From Apostichopus japonicus (taxonomy: Eukaryota > Echinodermata > Holothuroidea > Aspidochirotida > Stichopodidae): a DNA stretch of 64,000 bases. Shown one piece after another: positions 25,907-38,493 of the stretch; position 1 is the stretch's first letter; every line of letters begins with the position of its first letter. The translations under genes were made by a program, and so were the position numbers. The DNA lies in the NCBI RefSeq assembly GCF_037975245.1, contig NC_092563.1, positions 13,254,001 to 13,318,000 on the forward strand. Direction: 5' to 3'. The notes under the pieces were generated by a model. That model saw nothing but the letters and a program-made list of their open reading frames with translations. It made no database searches and was not told the DNA's origin.

Positions 25907-26706
25907 AAACTCTGGATGCTGTTTTTTTATATATTGGGGAGAAGAAAATTAATGGCAGAGTAATTCCCATTAAGAAGCTTGGTAAAACACAACCTGAGAA
26001 CAAAATGGTGGTTTGCTCCATCAATCTCCCCATGTCACCTATCCCACAGGTCACCTTAAATTTGTATTAAAAGTTCATGAACCCTCTCCTTAATTTGGCA
26101 GATGTTGTGGTAAATCAGGAGGCAGAACTGCATAGTGAAGGTGGCAGCTTAAAACCTCACTCACTGCTTGAAACTATATGTATACAGTACTTAATGCACT
26201 TTCATGATACTCCCCAGCAAATTATGTATATAGCCTAGTGTAGAGATTTTACTAGTGCAATTTACTAGCACAGTCACATTTCTAGCTTAAGTGTATTTGC
26301 TAAAACTGAATACATATGGACCATTTCATTCACTTTTCCATTTTCTGTATTTCCAAAGGAAAAGGAAGCCTTTCACTTATACTTTTTACATCAATCACAT
26401 CACATTGTGTATCTTTGTTCACTTCTTGCCAGAATCAGACAAAAATATGAACGTTTCATATTTCATCAAAGCTGAAGACAAATTAAACCAGAATCTACTT
26501 TTCATTCCATCCATTATACCCTGTACAACATTGAATCGAATGCCTCCCAACCCCCTCCCCCCACCCCTTCAAATCCTTTCCGCCTCCAAATACATATAGA
26601 TACAGATATATAAAAAAAGATTCAGTTCTTCACTTCCTGCTGCAAAAGTGCTCAATACATAGAAGAAGAGCAAGTACATATTATAGTATACGTATATATG
26701 ATAACA

Positions 26707-26799
26707 TATAGCATGTTGTTAATCAGGTTTCACCCGAGTGTGGCTTTCATCAGAAGTTATCACCGATCATTTGTGAAACTCCAGTAACAACATGCTATA
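26707..26799 (-). mobile_element. Nested inverted repeat with CTGATGA...GAAAC core
   Basis: Outer arms TATAGCATGTTGTTA (26707-26721) and TAACAACATGCTATA (26785-26799) are perfect 15-bp complements. Inner arms GTTTCAC (26727-26733) and GTGAAAC (26773-26779) are also complementary. On the minus strand CTGATGA (26753-26747) is followed after 15 nt by GAAAC (26731-26727), the two conserved blocks of a hammerhead ribozyme. The putative stem II between them is weak. A Penelope-like or MITE fragment is likely; activity is not claimed. Confidence 0.5.
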
Positions 26800-26817
26800 C
26801 GTATATTATATTATATT

Positions 26818-26855
26818 ATACATACACATACACACATATATATATATATACACAT

Positions 26856-26936
<81 letters not shown>
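26818..26936. repeat. TA/CA dinucleotide microsatellite
   Basis: Compound array of CACATACACACA and long uninterrupted (TA)n reaching about 26936, immediately after the nested inverted repeat. Confidence 0.97.
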
Positions 26937-26941
<5 letters not shown>

Positions 26942-27319
26942 GCCTACACATTTTACCATTTAATCAACTACACAAACATTTTGCAGCCTACAAATTTAAG
27001 GTAGTGTATTAATGCATCCCTTTCCAATACTTTGAAATCTCTGCTTAATTTCACTGTTCCTGGTACAAATTTGTCATGCCCTTATAAAACAGAGTATGTC
27101 CCTAGCTTTCTTTCATTTTGCATATCATGGTCAAGTGTGGTCACCAGATTCTATGAATCAGACCCCAAAAATCTGCTTAAATTTACGGAGTGGAAATGAC
27201 ACGTGGCATTTACACAATTTTTACATAGTTTAACTGACACTTATGCAGTACCCCTCAATTGGAAAGGATGTCATTTTAAAACAATTTCAGTAATTTATAG
27301 AAGCAAACCACCTCGGCCT

Positions 27320-27332
27320 GACAAAGGTTGTC
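27320..27332 (+). mobile_element. Hairpin of Penelope/hammerhead type, degenerate
   Basis: CCTGACAAAGGTTGTCGAAC contains the hairpin GACAA-AGG-TTGTC (27320-27332) preceded by CT and followed by GAAC. The layout resembles the hammerhead stem II region of Penelope-like elements. A related CCTGACAAAGTTGTCCAAG occurs at 32030-32048. Confidence 0.35.
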
Positions 27333-27604
27333 GAACTGATTGACCCAGACCGTGTTTTTTTATATCTCTAATACTTTTTCTCCTTTTTTTTTCTATATTT
27401 TTTTTAATCCAGTAAATGATCTTCATGCAAGAGCAATCTCTATTTCCTGCAGCTTACTCAAAATTCATAGAGGTGGCAATTTTTTCTGTCATATTCCATT
27501 TATATGTAAATCAGGCATCTTTTTGAATGAGGCCCTAGCTCAGTATGGTGAAAGAATAGGTAAAACACATATTTATATATTTAGAGGCTGAGAAATGACA
27601 CAAT

Positions 27605-28165
27605 AGCGATATCTCCGTCTCATCTTTATTAAACTAGAGCTCAAAAAGAGAGAAAAGACTAAAATCCATCGGGGAACTGCTGAGAGGATAAAAATTCTTC
27701 ACAGGGGTGCAATGGCCAGTTAACCAGTTATAAAAATTTACTTAAATGAATTACTTCAGGCAAGCTCTAGCAAAAGAACAGAAGTGACTCATAAATTTAT
27801 TCGTCAAGGTATATACATACATGCTCTACCCATAGAGATGTTCAGTATTGGAAGTAAACTCATTCCAAAGTGTTATCTGTACACATACTTTGTATACAGG
27901 TAGAATATGACCAAGAACAAAAAGAGAGAGAGAAAAAGAAAAGAAAAAAAAAGCGATGTATCTCCATCTGATCTCAACTAGAGCTTACAAAGATGGAGAA
28001 AATACATTGTGGGGGGGGGGGGGGGAGGGGGCTGTTGAGAGGATAAAATCCTCCACAGGCTTGCAATGGCCATTAACTTTTTGAAAATGATATAAAAATG
28101 AAATTACTTCAGACAAGCTCTAACAACTTAATAGAAACGTATGAGTTGATTTATTCTTCAAGACT
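27605..28165. repeat. Imperfect direct duplication of a roughly 205-bp segment
   Basis: Segments 27605-27810 and 27952-28165 share, in order, AGCGAT, TCTCCNTCTNATCT, ACTAGAGCT, GAGAGGATAAAA, CACAGG, GCAATGGCCA, AAATGAATTACTTCAG-like and CAAGCTCTA. They are offset by about 347 bp and clearly diverged. The second copy has gained a 15-base poly-G run (28011-28025). It is either an old tandem duplication or two copies of one repeat. Confidence 0.8.
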
Positions 28166-28940
28166 TAAATACGCTTTATCTGTCAGATGTTTTAGTACTA
28201 ACACAACAGAATGAACACAACCATTACCACAAGAGTACCACTTGGCATGAGTACATGAACGATTTCAAGGCTCTATGCATTTAGTAAGAGTTTTAAACCC
28301 TTGCACCAGCACCACCAGCAAACTAAGACTTCCGAAAGCCGAGAAATGTCAGATCAAGTGCAGCAGACTATGAGAGAGTACAATTAATAGTTGGCACTCA
28401 CTGAAAGTCATGCTATTCTAACTTTATTATTTCTAATGGTATCGGAAGCACAGCTCATTCAACAGTGTAATATCCAGAATCAGAGAAGCAAAGTACAAAG
28501 CTGTCCCTCATTCAAATAAATAATAACAAGTTAAATTTGCCGGGATGATAATCTAGTTGTAATGTGGAAATCCGAAAGGGGGGGGGGGGGGAATTCCTGA
28601 TATGGAAGGGGACGTGAGAGTAACAATTCAATGAGGCAGAGGATGGCTGACAAAGGGAAATACTTCACCATTATAAACCTCCTGTAACACTTTGCGGATC
28701 TGTCAAGCATCCTTCAAAGGATATGGTACTTTCGCTTCCTGAATTTGAGTAACTATTTTACTTTCATATACACATACATGAAAGAAAATCAATTGAGAAA
28801 AATAGGCGAGATGTCTCTACAGTATCTCTATTGTATCAATGTAGGTCTACATGCCAATACACCATGATATGTAATATACAATAAAGAACCATACTGTAGT
28901 AAAGACAACTTACTTTCCACCTCCATTACTAATTACCTCC

Positions 28941-29256
28941 CATTGTTACATCCCTCAGAGTTTATCTCCCTAGTACTTAATCCCATAGTTACACCCATCA
29001 GAGTTTATCCCCATAGTCCTTAATCCCATTGTTACACCCTTAAGAGTTTATCTCCATAGTCCTTAATCTCATTGTTACACCCCTTAACATTTTATTTCCA
29101 CAGACCTTATTCTCTTGTTACACCTCTCAGAGTTAATCCACATAATCCTTAATCCCATTGTTACACCCCTTAAGAGTTTATTTCCACAGACCCTAATCTC
29201 TTGTTACATCCCTTAAGAGTTTATTTCCACAGACCTTAATCTCTTGTCATATCCCT
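28941..29256. repeat. 43-bp minisatellite, about 7.3 copies
   Basis: The GTTACA core (or a one-base variant) recurs at 28945, 28988, 29031, 29074, 29117, 29160, 29203 and 29246: exactly 43 bp every time. Each unit contains TTACACCCCTNAGAGTTTAT and CCACAGACCTTAATCTC-like sequence. Substitutions have accumulated but there are almost no length changes. Confidence 0.95.
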
Positions 29257-29805
29257 TTAATCCTCTCATCCATCTTTCCTTTCATCTATTTTTGCTCTAT
29301 TCATTCTTATTTGTCCAATTTAACTGTCTGTCCATCTGTATCTGCTTATCCGTTCTCATTTTGTCGTTGTCTATTCAGTTAGGCTGTGTAGAGGATACTG
29401 CTACCATCGAAAACGTCAGGCCCAGTAGGCTACATATAAGCAGTCTGTTATCAGTTTTAATTCTCTCATTCGATTCTATGGGTCTGAGTATTAGGTACCT
29501 CTCTTCCTATGTAGCATGTGTAATTAACAGGTTTAACTAGAGTTTTGACACCATTTTGCCATCACAACAGCCCAGTTAATATAATCAGGGTTCAGGAAGC
29601 AGGTATGCTTTCCTAATCACTGCAATAACTATTAGCGGAGACAGAGCTCTCCCACAGACAAAATTCAAAACTCGCTGTTCTATCTAAATTACAGCAATCC
29701 TGAGTAGGTTCTTTCCATGCTAGTCTGCCTGTCCTATTGCAAATGTACACAGTGTTTGCCGTACAATAACAACCATACCACCTCCCCCCCAAAAAAATTG
29801 CTAAA

Positions 29806-30322
29806 AGCTGGTTGCTAAAGAACTTGTCTGGACATGTTTTTATTAGAGTAAATAGTGTTCATAGCCATAACACAAGAGGTAGTATTTTTAATTTTCAACT
29901 TCCCAAAATTAAAACGCACAGTGCTGGGTCTTTTTATTACAATGCAATTAAAAACTGGAACAGGCTACCTGAAAACATAAAATCCATCCTGCTGAAATAC
30001 AATTTTAAAAAAGATGCCAAGCCTACCTTTTAAATCATATGAATGTCTAGCTTGTAAATATCTTTCTTTTTTAAAGTGTTTGTATACATGTTTTAGATGT
30101 TTTAATAGTTTATTTCTTATCTTTTGTATTTTTATGGTTATAAGGACCCCTTTGGAAATAAGCTTTTAGCTTAAAGGGTTATCCTTGGCATGTTATTTTC
30201 TTTTTGATGCATTCAAGTATATTCCCATCTTGTATTTTAAATGTTTATCTTTATGTGCAATTTTTGTTTGTATGTAGATAAAGAAAGATATCTTGCCGAA
30301 TAAAATCAAATAAAATCAAATC
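29806..30322 (+). mobile_element. 5'-truncated non-LTR retrotransposon (LINE), 3' end
   Basis: An open frame ending at 30033 encodes about 73 residues with the C-terminal signature of CR1/Jockey-group reverse transcriptase proteins: HSHNTRGS, LPKIKTHSAGSFYYNAIKNW, NRLPENIK and a final FKKDAKP. The frame is intact to its stop codon, with no catalytic RT region in front because the element is truncated near a C/A-rich junction at about 29781-29805. A 3' UTR of about 270 nt follows, ending in the short tandem tail AATAAAATCAAATAAAATC (about 30299-30322), the microsatellite-type tail of such LINEs. No target duplication was confidently identified. Confidence 0.88.
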
Positions 30323-33300
30323 AATGTTATTCCCCAGACATGCTGGAAATGGGAAGAAGGGGGGATGGGGGGGGAGGTGAGATATATTGGAATTTGAAGT
30401 GATAGTTGTAGGACCTTTTCCAGAATATTTAGGACGATGGGAGGGGACAATTTACACAACATTGAAACTTAAATATATATTACAATATATGATCACAAGC
30501 ACCAGGGAATGACGTATCCATAATTCCATCGGAAAATGGTGAAAGTGTGCGGTACAAGTGCAAGGACGTATGGCAATTTTGTACACAGGAACTATAGTGT
30601 GTTTACAACACAAAACTGCAGAACCATCAAACTGCTACACAAAATTTGTACTCTGAAATTATTCCCTGAAAATATCTTTGTACTAGTTACTTTAATTCTT
30701 TAATAACAATATGTTCAGGGAATAAGTTATATTGTATCACATCGCAAAATGCTATACAAATTGGTCAAGTTGCTATACAAATGTATATTCAAGATGTATA
30801 GCAGAACTGTCTAACACAGGAATTGTAGTATTGATTGAGAGACACAAAATGCAGAGCCTTTAAAAAATGCTAGAAACTAAATGTGAACACTAAATTATTT
30901 CCTGATGTATGTTATTCAGAGATTTAGATTGATAGGATGGCCAATCTAATCCACTGAAAGGAACTTTCTATTCTGTTGTTTTTTTCTCAGACTCGGAAGA
31001 TACCTGCTCGTTAAAAATTCCACATAGATCTGCAACTTAAGAAATTAGTTCCTAATGAGACAGTGAAGCATAGGGATATGGGAGAGAGTTATGATTTTTA
31101 TAAATTGTTTATTCCATCTAGGGTTCTAAGTTGACAACCTTTTTTACATTTTGCCTTTTACTTTTCAAGTATTATTTATTTTTTTTAAAAGAAACAGAGA
31201 ATTTTTACAACATGAAACAGAACCGAAGTCAGTTTTGTTTCTCATTTCTTTCTATCAAGCTTACCAGTAAAAGCTCACCATGTAAGAAACAACACTGAGT
31301 TCCATTTGCAGGTTTTATAATCGAGCCGTACAGCAGCCACCGAAGACGAAATCTTGTTTAGCCATAAAAGTTGGGCTGGCTTTTACCAAATTAAGGAAAA
31401 CTGTTATTAAAGTCGTCCTCCATGTGTAACGAGATGAGAAGAAAGTTGTATCTCAGCCGGGTTCAGAAGAGCGTGAAATTACGTTACCAAGACAGTACTT
31501 ACACTGGTTGATGATGTTAATGGCGCTATAACCATATGCTTTGGGGATCGCTATTAAAAGTCGTCATCATCTAATGCGCAATGTGCCTTTGCTGTGGGAG
31601 CAAGCGCAGCAAGAAAATATATGTACGTCAGCTGTTTGTAGGAGAGTGACACGTACTGTACATACAACGCTTTAAAGTGTAGGCCTGTGCAAACTGAGAG
31701 GTCTTCCAGGGGAGCATAAATATATTACTACTGAACACAGTTAAAAGTGAAGGATATGGTTTTTGTTCGTCCTCGGATGGTAATCTTATCATATTTGAAA
31801 GTAATTATCATCTCGGTATCTATTTAGCTCCCCGTTAACAAAATGAAATGGTCAAGGCATCATAACAAAATAACCAGAATCACTCATGTCTTGTTTCTAA
31901 CACCAATATCCTGTGTCTACTTTACAACAGATGTTCAAATTTGATAGCTATTGGTCAAACTAGGAAACATTCCATGGTTTTATTTTTTTTATTAAATTAT
32001 TAATTCCAACATATCGGTATAATTTAACCCTGACAAAGTTGTCCAAGAGATACCATTGTTTTGATGTATACAAGAGCTGAACAGTTTATTTAAAGGCGAG
32101 AAAAGACCAACAGCCATCTTTAGCTTATATAACAGGGTCATTTGTTATGAAAAACCCCTTCCCCCCTCCCCCACCCTTCCCGAACAGAAGAATCTTGTTC
32201 TGTTTGGGAGATACCCTAGTTTAAAAGTCCTGTCTGGGGGCTGTCACATTTTTTAATCAGTGATGTCATAGAAGAGCCATAAGGAACCTAGAACATTCTA
32301 ATTTTTATTTGTTTTTCTTTTCATATTTCAAGGTGAAATGCTATGATAGAATGCTATTAAAAGGGTTGACATTGAAACCAATGTCATCATGTTTTAATAT
32401 CATCATCTTTAAGGTCATGTTTAGAGCATCCACATATTTGATTCTGCATTTTCAACACCCATCTCCATTACAGACAGCGTTGCACCGATTATCGGTATCG
32501 ATAAAACTAATGTCATTTGCAGATAGTTCGCAACCCATATTGCTTCTTCAAAACGGACATGTTTTGTCCGAGATAAGTTTACAATATTTTGTCCTACAAA
32601 CCGAATCCCCCTTTCTGTGGCATTTCAATGCAATCTAAATAACAATTCCGTGCTATAATTACGTGCTATAATTACCTACTACAACAGGAATCCACGACAT
32701 TGGACATACTTCATGTACTAGTAGACTGTAACTGCAAATTCCAGTGACAAATTTGCAAACATCAAATATTCATGGGTTCGAACAGGACACCGCAGCCCCT
32801 TCACTGCCCTGCCCAATCCCCCTTCCCCTGGTCCACTCAACATGGTGTAACTGACAAATTTCTGTGTTTGGAAAACATGCAAAGTGCAAATCGGGCTCGG
32901 GTGAAAATAGTTTTCCCGTTTGGTAAAGGAATATATATCATCCACGAGGCACAAATCGCATATAAGACACTACAACTATTAAAACTGGTCTGGTCACCTC
33001 ACAGACTTGTAAATAGTATTTACATCAGTAGTGCCTGCCCTGTGGTTTATTTTGAACAAGTTCCATGACTATGCGATACTAAAATTCCCAGGGCACTGCA
33101 ATTCATTAATAGTTTGACTGTTTGAAGTTTGGAATCAAAATGATAACAAATATTGAAACACACTGATTGCATGTGATTAGTGCTTAATTATTTATCGATT
33201 GCCTGGGCAATAAAATACAATTTAAAAAAATTATGTTTAACAAATATTTTCACTGATTTTATGATTTTTATTGGGTGGGCAGTACCTTAGTTTGGTATTT

Positions 33301-36300
33301 TTAAACTGCAATCTTTCATTTGATTAAATCCTTCTTAATTAAGGCTTGGTTCGCTCAAAAGTGGCAAGAGAAATGGCGGCAAACTACAAAACAGGCTGTT
33401 GAATGCCTTTACTTCAAATCAAACATGACAGTAGTTTATCAAATTTGTTTGGATGATTATCCGATCATACAAACTGTTTTTCAGAGATAAAAGAATTTCT
33501 GTGATGCGTGTTTTTATAAGCAATATCCTATTTATTTACAAGAATTTTCTCCTGTGCTCAATCAAATCTCTCAAGGCTGCCCTGACCTGTGGACATGATG
33601 TGATTTTGCTATCTGGGAACAATTATGAGATGTCTGCAAAAAAAAAAAAAAAAAAAAAACCTTGAGAAAAGTATATTCACATTTTCAAAGTTGCTGAAAA
33701 TGACCAGAAATTAAAATTCAGTCCTAGTTGAAGCCTTCTCATTTTCCTAGGCATGTAGGGAATTAAAGGCTAACTTCATAGATCATATAGCAACATTTTT
33801 TGTCTCTGACTCATTTTTAAAACATCTTTACCATCTGCTTTGCAGGTTGATGATCAAAGCAAATGCTGACCGTGACCATAATTGTTTGGTGACCATAATT
33901 GTTTTCTCTCTAGCATAAAATAGGGATGATATTGAGTCCATTCAAATTGTTCCAGTCAGTGAACCAACAAATATGCAAACTGACAATATAACGCTGATAC
34001 ACGTTATAATAACAGTGGTCAACTAAGACACATTCTGTCAAGCTGTGGGTATGGGGGAATATTTGAGTTTCAATCAAATTTTATCGGAAACTTTCTAAAA
34101 AGAAGATAACAGGAAGTAGACAAACAACTCCTACATTACAAGACTAATACACATTCTACTTCTCTTAGAAGCGCTTCAGGGAGTTGCAGAGACAACAAGG
34201 GTATCTTTCATGGCACCAACTCTACCATGATTTGCTTTCAAAATAATTTGGTATATTTTGGATGGTCTTTAATTTGAACATCATATGACATTACGGTTTG
34301 CAAAACCATGAGTAATGAAATTTTAACAATTCCAGAAAATATGCATAACTCTTGGTCAAGGAATCTAAAAGGCAGCCTAGGGTCCTTTGATTGCTATCTT
34401 AATGTGAGAATGTATTTAGTCGGTCTGGTACAAGAATTGATTTAAAGGATGTTATTATGTTATCCCTGTTACTCTGTGTCTTTTTGATCACAAAAAAAGC
34501 AAACAAGAAATTAATCGATCAATCGCTTTGCTTCGATGACTCATTGAAAATGGCAAACAGGAATCCTGCAGTTTTGACAAGCTGTCACTGTATATCCATA
34601 GTAACTAGATAACATGATTTTTTCCACACCACAGTTCATGTAACTATCCTTCAGAAAGCAGCGATTAATAGCTACCCACAGTTCTTTATACAAACCGCAA
34701 GGTTGTTGCCTAAAACTATATATAATATACAGCCTACACCATCCATAAGGATTTATCTATAACATCATCATCATCCCTGATTACCCAACCCTCCCACTGA
34801 TAAGATATTTTTAGGGCAGCAAAGCATTACTATGCATAATGTAAACATAACATTTGGTACTTTGTTTTAATATTCAATTAAGAGTCGATCAGATCCTTCC
34901 TCCATTATCTGGACTAAAACAACACCATAATCTTGAAAACTATCAAGCTCTCAACTTTCACAGCAGGAGTTGTTTTTGTTTGTTGTTTTTGTTTCTAACA
35001 TTAGTACCAGTTAAAGCTACGCTTGAATATAATGGCAAATAGAACAACCACAAACATGGTGTGAATTATGCATACATGTCAACAAAAGCAATGGTACTGC
35101 TTGGCCTACCTCCATTCTCCCACTTTTCTTTGTTTGTTCGATTAGATCGGTCCATTCAAAGCAACATCAAATTTTGTAATGATATAAATCAGTGTACATA
35201 TATATATGCATTAGCCAGTGTGTATCGGTTGCAGGTACAAATGAAACCATACACGCAAGCTATACACATCACTTAGTTTACCATGCAGTATTTACTAATG
35301 CTGAATGGTGACATTGAAGAACACCAGCAAGGGTTGAAATATAATGTGTGTTTCTATGTGATATGATTGATTCCTTTGAGTCCTATCAAACAGCAAATGG
35401 GTGTTTTTTGCAAGGACCAAAATTAACATCAACACAATTTCCCTTTCATACTTCTCTCCTTGGTCAATATAAAGTAAAAAATAAAAACTGGCCTTTGGAA
35501 AAGTGTTTGCCTCCTTTAGTCTTTTCCTCAGGTTTACCTCAAAACACTGTCAGATTTAAGAATATCAATATTTAATTATTATGTTAGATATACCAACATG
35601 ACCATCCATACCACCTCCCTTTCTGCCCACAGTATGACCAAGAGCTTAATAACTTCCTTTATTTATTACTTACAGATTTCTCAATACCTGAACAAAACCT
35701 ACCACCAAGATCGTTAACAAAAGTACTTAAATTGGAAACCCATTACCCAATTAAATTCAATGTTTGGGTATGATACACAAAGTTGGAGATATGAAAGCGC
35801 CATCCTAACACAATGGTATGGTACTTTAGCATACATACTGAACCCTCCAACCCCCCACTCGATGTATTATTATTACTGTTATCGAATGAGCACACAAGAA
35901 GACTGGATTTGAAGGAGATGTAAGCTGGTACCATTAATCTATGTACGTGTACATGTTACTACTCACCATTCCTAAGATTCCATACATTTCTGGCAAATGT
36001 CAATGTATCGCTTTATGGTTTAATGTCTGCCAGGATACACCACAATGACAGAGACATCCCACACATGTGGTTAAATCCATATGTTAAAGTTTTTACCTTC
36101 ACCGGCCAATGAATTATTCTCATGGATACCATAGTACATCATAACCAATTGCTTGTTAGAAGCTTTCGTTTCTTTACAGTTAGCAGATTTTGGATTTTGG
36201 AGATATTACATAATATAAAACTAACGGTAGTGCCTTTCTTTGTTTGGCTTACCATACACAAACACAATTGAATGTATGGCTTCAAAGCAGTCCAAAAATG

Positions 36301-38407
36301 CTTTCAAGAAGTATTTTCTGGAGACTGAAGATGATTGCTTTGTAGGCGAAAAGTGTATCCCCCATAGCGTCTTTGTACAGCAGGGATACACATTTTTTGA
36401 TGTAAATATAAGTTATACATTTGGAAACATCAAAATGGATGATGAATCATTAGGGCACTTCAGATAGAAATGTCTTTGGTTTTCTTTATAACTTGGGGTC
36501 AATCATTTATCCACAGAGGAAAAGAATATTTCTACAAAAAAAAAAGTTACATTTTCATAAAATTCTAAGTACAAAGGAATTTTGAGAGCTATTAAAGCAA
36601 ACATTCCAAATTTTATCAGGTTTTAGAGATAAATCAAGGAGATTATATACAAGCCTAGACAAAGCTTTTGTAAAGGAACATCTTCTGCCAAGATGACATC
36701 ACAGACCTCCCACTGTGATCCAACTTCCTGGAGTACAGTAGGTAGTTGAAGATAGAGCAAGTCAAAATAGGTTATTTCAATCAGACATATATCTCGAGTA
36801 AGGAAGCAATGTACTGAGGTAGGGGTTTCAACTAGCAGTGTGAAGGATTTTTCCCTTCAAATATAATTTTCACATTTTATGTCAACAGAAGATCCCTTTA
36901 AATTAACATTTTAATTTTATGGGAAGTAAGCTCAGGGAGAATCATAAGCAACCAGTAATAAAAAACAATGCAACAAGCAATTTCAAACCAACAGCTGTCC
37001 AAGAACAAAGTTGGGAGGTTTTGTGAGAGTAACAAAATACAAGATAAATCATCAACTATTGAACTATAACATCACAGAGAATTGTGTACACTTGTCTCAT
37101 TAATAATATTCAGCAGTTTCCAAACTCGTCAGAAACTGGCAAGCAACTGCAAAAGTTGCTTTTATACCACAAGCTGAAAAGTGTTAAAACTAAGCTCATG
37201 AGATGAGGACTTTTACTCAGCAAACTGTTTTAATCCCCCCAAAATATGTTAACTTGGTTTAATTATATTCTAAAACTACAGCAATGAAGTGCTCCTACTA
37301 CACTTTTCTCAACCACAAAGATTGTCCCTTTTTAACCAGAACAAGGGAAATGGGAAAATCCTTATCCCAGCCAGATACCAGTCCAAAGTTAAAACCACAA
37401 AAAATGTGGTCTGACAAACTTCAGAGCATATTTTGCACATAATTTCTGCTTTCAACATTATGACAGTCCTACTGCTTATCTCCTTACAGTATCTTCACCA
37501 CACTGCAATAGTCTAAGTTATGCAGTTAGGTATCAGGGACAAAAGAAAACTCAGACAGTGAGAGGGAGGTCAAGAGGTCACACAAAAATTTTGCTGGTGG
37601 GTGGGTCTTTTTGCGAAATCCTAAAGGAAATGGAATATACAAAGCCTGGAATGAGGAGAATAAGACCTTAGAACTTTATAATCTTGTGGTTTTGACAGTA
37701 CCCCTGAGATTCAGGTTGATCCCTAGGGCTGTTTTGATAACTGGTCCTGTCTAGCTCCCAGAATGTGAAGAGATAAAAGAGAAGTCCTTGTGGGAAACAG
37801 AAGAGAATACTAGCATTCAGAAATATTCAGGGTATTATTAAATGGGGATTATAAAAACAGAAGTAGCTCTCATGGAAAGGGAGCACCCAAATAACTCTCC
37901 ACAATCAAAACTGCTCTGAAAAAATGAAAAAGAAATAAAAGGGGGGAAAAAAATGAAAAAAGAACAACAGTTGAAAACCATCAATGAATGAATAACATTA
38001 CTACCTACCCAACCCCCTTTTTCCCCCCAATCTTTTAGAAAACAAAATCGTAGAGGTGGTGGATTTATATAATCAAACTAGGTTTGATAAAAATTGAGCA
38101 ATAAATATTGAGGACGGATACATCGAGATAAGTACGAGTATATATATATATGTAAAATTCCCCTTGGCATGAGTGTAGTATGAATACGAATACAACACAC
38201 AGAGTACGAGCAGCACCTTGAGAGAATTCAATGTTGCATTACTACTACCTATGGACTCTATTTTATAAGCAGCTATGCTGGAATATGAGTACAAGTATGG
38301 ACTCATGTCAATATATGGACTCATGTCAATGTCATAACTATGAAGTCCAAGTTCATTATGAGTACCATAATAGGTAGCTATGCTGAAATATGAGTACAAG
38401 TATGGAC
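30323..38407. other. Non-coding stretch with one low-confidence first-exon candidate
   Basis: No firm gene. Contains a poly-A tract at 33639-33659, a second PLE-like hairpin (32032-32043), a GC-richer patch around 31310-31640 with a GTAAGTAC minus-strand donor but no open frame, and the candidate start exon at 36097-36142. Most of 37000-38400 may be the 3' UTR or downstream flank of the minus-strand gene ending at 38408. Confidence 0.45.
36097..36142 (-). CDS. Candidate start-codon exon (possibly PPP4R1)
   Basis: On the minus strand two ATGs open MMYYGIHENNSLAGE, followed by a donor-like GAAG|GTAAAAAC that leaves one base (phase 1). This is the phase needed to enter the PPP4R1 exon at 6879-7002, where the junction would read SLAGE-V-GDEADDGL, in keeping with an acidic N-terminus. 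The frame stays open further upstream (KASNKQLV) without another ATG. The donor is not strong, and other phase-1 candidates exist (42766-42778, MSDQ; 41552-41609), so this is a hypothesis only. Confidence 0.2.
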
Positions 38408-38410
38408 TCA
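38271..38410. repeat. Local direct duplication of about 40 bp
   Basis: AGCTATGCTGGAATATGAG with TACAAGTATGGACTCA occurs near 38271-38310 and again near 38376-38410 with small changes. TATGGACTCATGTCAAT is additionally doubled in between. The second copy overlaps the stop codon of the proposed small gene. Confidence 0.8.
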
Positions 38411-38493
38411 ATACAAGCCGGCTACAAATTTATCATCAGTTTCAGAGTCATCGGTGGCATAGGTCTGCTTCATGTCAAGATGCATCAGAATAT
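38408..38493 (-). CDS. Unrecognised 74-aa protein gene, terminal coding exon
   Basis: The minus-strand acceptor ATGATTCTGTTTTGTAG is followed by an 86-nt coding stretch: two bases completing a split codon, 27 codons, and TGA. The peptide is ILMHLDMKQTYATDDSETDD then KFVAGLY. It has a short amphipathic-looking start, an acidic Ser/Thr-Asp cluster resembling casein kinase 2 sites, and an aromatic C-terminus. It joins exactly in frame to the exon at 40887-41025 (G plus AT gives Asp), so both ends of the reading frame agree. I do not recognise the family. No canonical AATAAA was found on the minus strand in the several hundred bases after the stop. Confidence 0.5.

Noticed and set aside
31490-31620. 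Minus-strand acceptor/donor pair around a GC-richer patch
   Set aside because: All three frames between the splice-like sites contain stops; at most a non-coding exon.
32773-32790. GGTTCGAA resembling a tRNA B box
   Set aside because: The CC end of the B box is missing and no A box or cloverleaf could be drawn.
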